This document shows positions 6,421 through 6,527 of a stretch of DNA of 6,527 bases, in pieces. The notes under the pieces are model-generated. The model made no database searches, was not told where the DNA came from, and was given only the letters and a program-made list of their open reading frames with translations. Within the stretch, counting starts at the first letter, position 1; every line of letters starts with the position of its first letter. A program made the position numbers and the translations under genes. This stretch comes from Undibacterium sp. (GTDB lineage: Bacteria; Pseudomonadota; Gammaproteobacteria; Burkholderiales; Burkholderiaceae_D). The stretch spans positions 1-6,527 of the forward strand of contig JAIELM010000003.1 of NCBI GenBank assembly GCA_019752975.1, read 5' to 3'.

Positions 6421-6445
6421 GGCGTTGTTGCTATCGCCTGGGCGT
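6416..6445. repeat. G+C-rich hairpin downstream of the exported-protein gene
   Basis: ACGC (6416-6419) pairs with GCGT (6442-6445) and GGCG (6421-6424) with CGCC (6435-6438), with a T·G wobble between them, a two-base bulge and a ten-base loop. It lies 22 bp beyond the stop codon. The + strand lacks a T-run after it. The - strand has only TGTTTTG. It might help end transcription, but it is not a classical intrinsic terminator. Confidence 0.35.
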
Positions 6446-6527
6446 ACTTAATACCAATTCTAACTAAATAGTACGATAATTTTTAGATTTTGAACGTGGG
6501 TTGAAATACGAAAACCCTTCAACGCCG

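Larger units (their letters stand above)
6394..6527. other. Non-coding 3' region, possible end of an insertion sequence
   Basis: Starting six bases after the last stop codon, GGACTTACGCAAAA (6399-6412) resembles the terminal inverted repeats of some proteobacterial insertion sequences. This is recalled only generally, and no family is assigned. The rest is A+T-rich, with a possible pairing of GTACT (6444-6448) with AGTAC (6470-6474), and of GGCGTTG (6421-6427) with CAACGCC (6520-6526). On the - strand two frames are open from the window edge, one ending at the stop complementary to 6464-6466 (20 codons). Neither is recognisable as a transposase, so no gene is called. Confidence 0.4.

Noticed and set aside
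6464..6527. - strand 20-codon frame ending at TAG 6466-6464, considered as a transposase C-terminus
   Set aside because: The peptide matches no transposase ending that I recognise, and another - strand frame is equally open. It is kept only as part of the insertion-sequence hypothesis.

Overview
The window reads as a bacterial chromosomal segment, most likely from a Gram-negative proteobacterium. A betaproteobacterium of the Burkholderiales type would fit, but that is an inference from protein style, not a proof. The supporting signs are two proteins with Sec-type export signals, a large periplasmic S9-type peptidase, good Shine-Dalgarno sites on several genes, and a LytS/LytT-type two-component pair. 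By eye the G+C content is a little under 50%. All five confidently called genes lie on the + strand.

Layout. Positions 1-439 hold no convincing gene. At most the first ~50 bases are the tail of an upstream gene. A good sigma70-like promoter (309-337) lies ahead of a long exported S9 serine peptidase (440-2947), which has a beta-propeller followed by an alpha/beta-hydrolase domain with an intact Ser/Asp/His triad. A spacer with a weak promoter leads to a stand-alone receiver-domain protein (3045-3464). After 116 bp comes a four-helix membrane histidine kinase of the LytS/His_kinase type (3581-4861). It is followed after 37 bp by its probable partner, a receiver-LytTR response regulator (4899-5654). 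A 53-bp imperfect inverted repeat overlaps the regulator's stop codon. Next is a small exported protein of unknown function (5731-6393). The last ~130 bp hold a second copy of a sequence found in that inverted repeat, small hairpins and A+T-rich sequence, possibly the end of an insertion sequence.

How the genes may work together. The kinase and the LytTR regulator are almost certainly one signalling pair, transcribed together. The single receiver just upstream could be an extra phosphate acceptor or output for the same kinase, but nothing in the sequence proves this. The peptidase and the small exported protein flank the signalling genes and are candidate targets or accessory envelope functions. 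This link rests only on position.

No clearly new system is visible. The points most worth following are the orphan receiver beside a LytS/LytT pair, the kinase's unusual Ser/Lys/Glu-rich external loop, and the repeated, palindromic elements that bracket the small exported gene.
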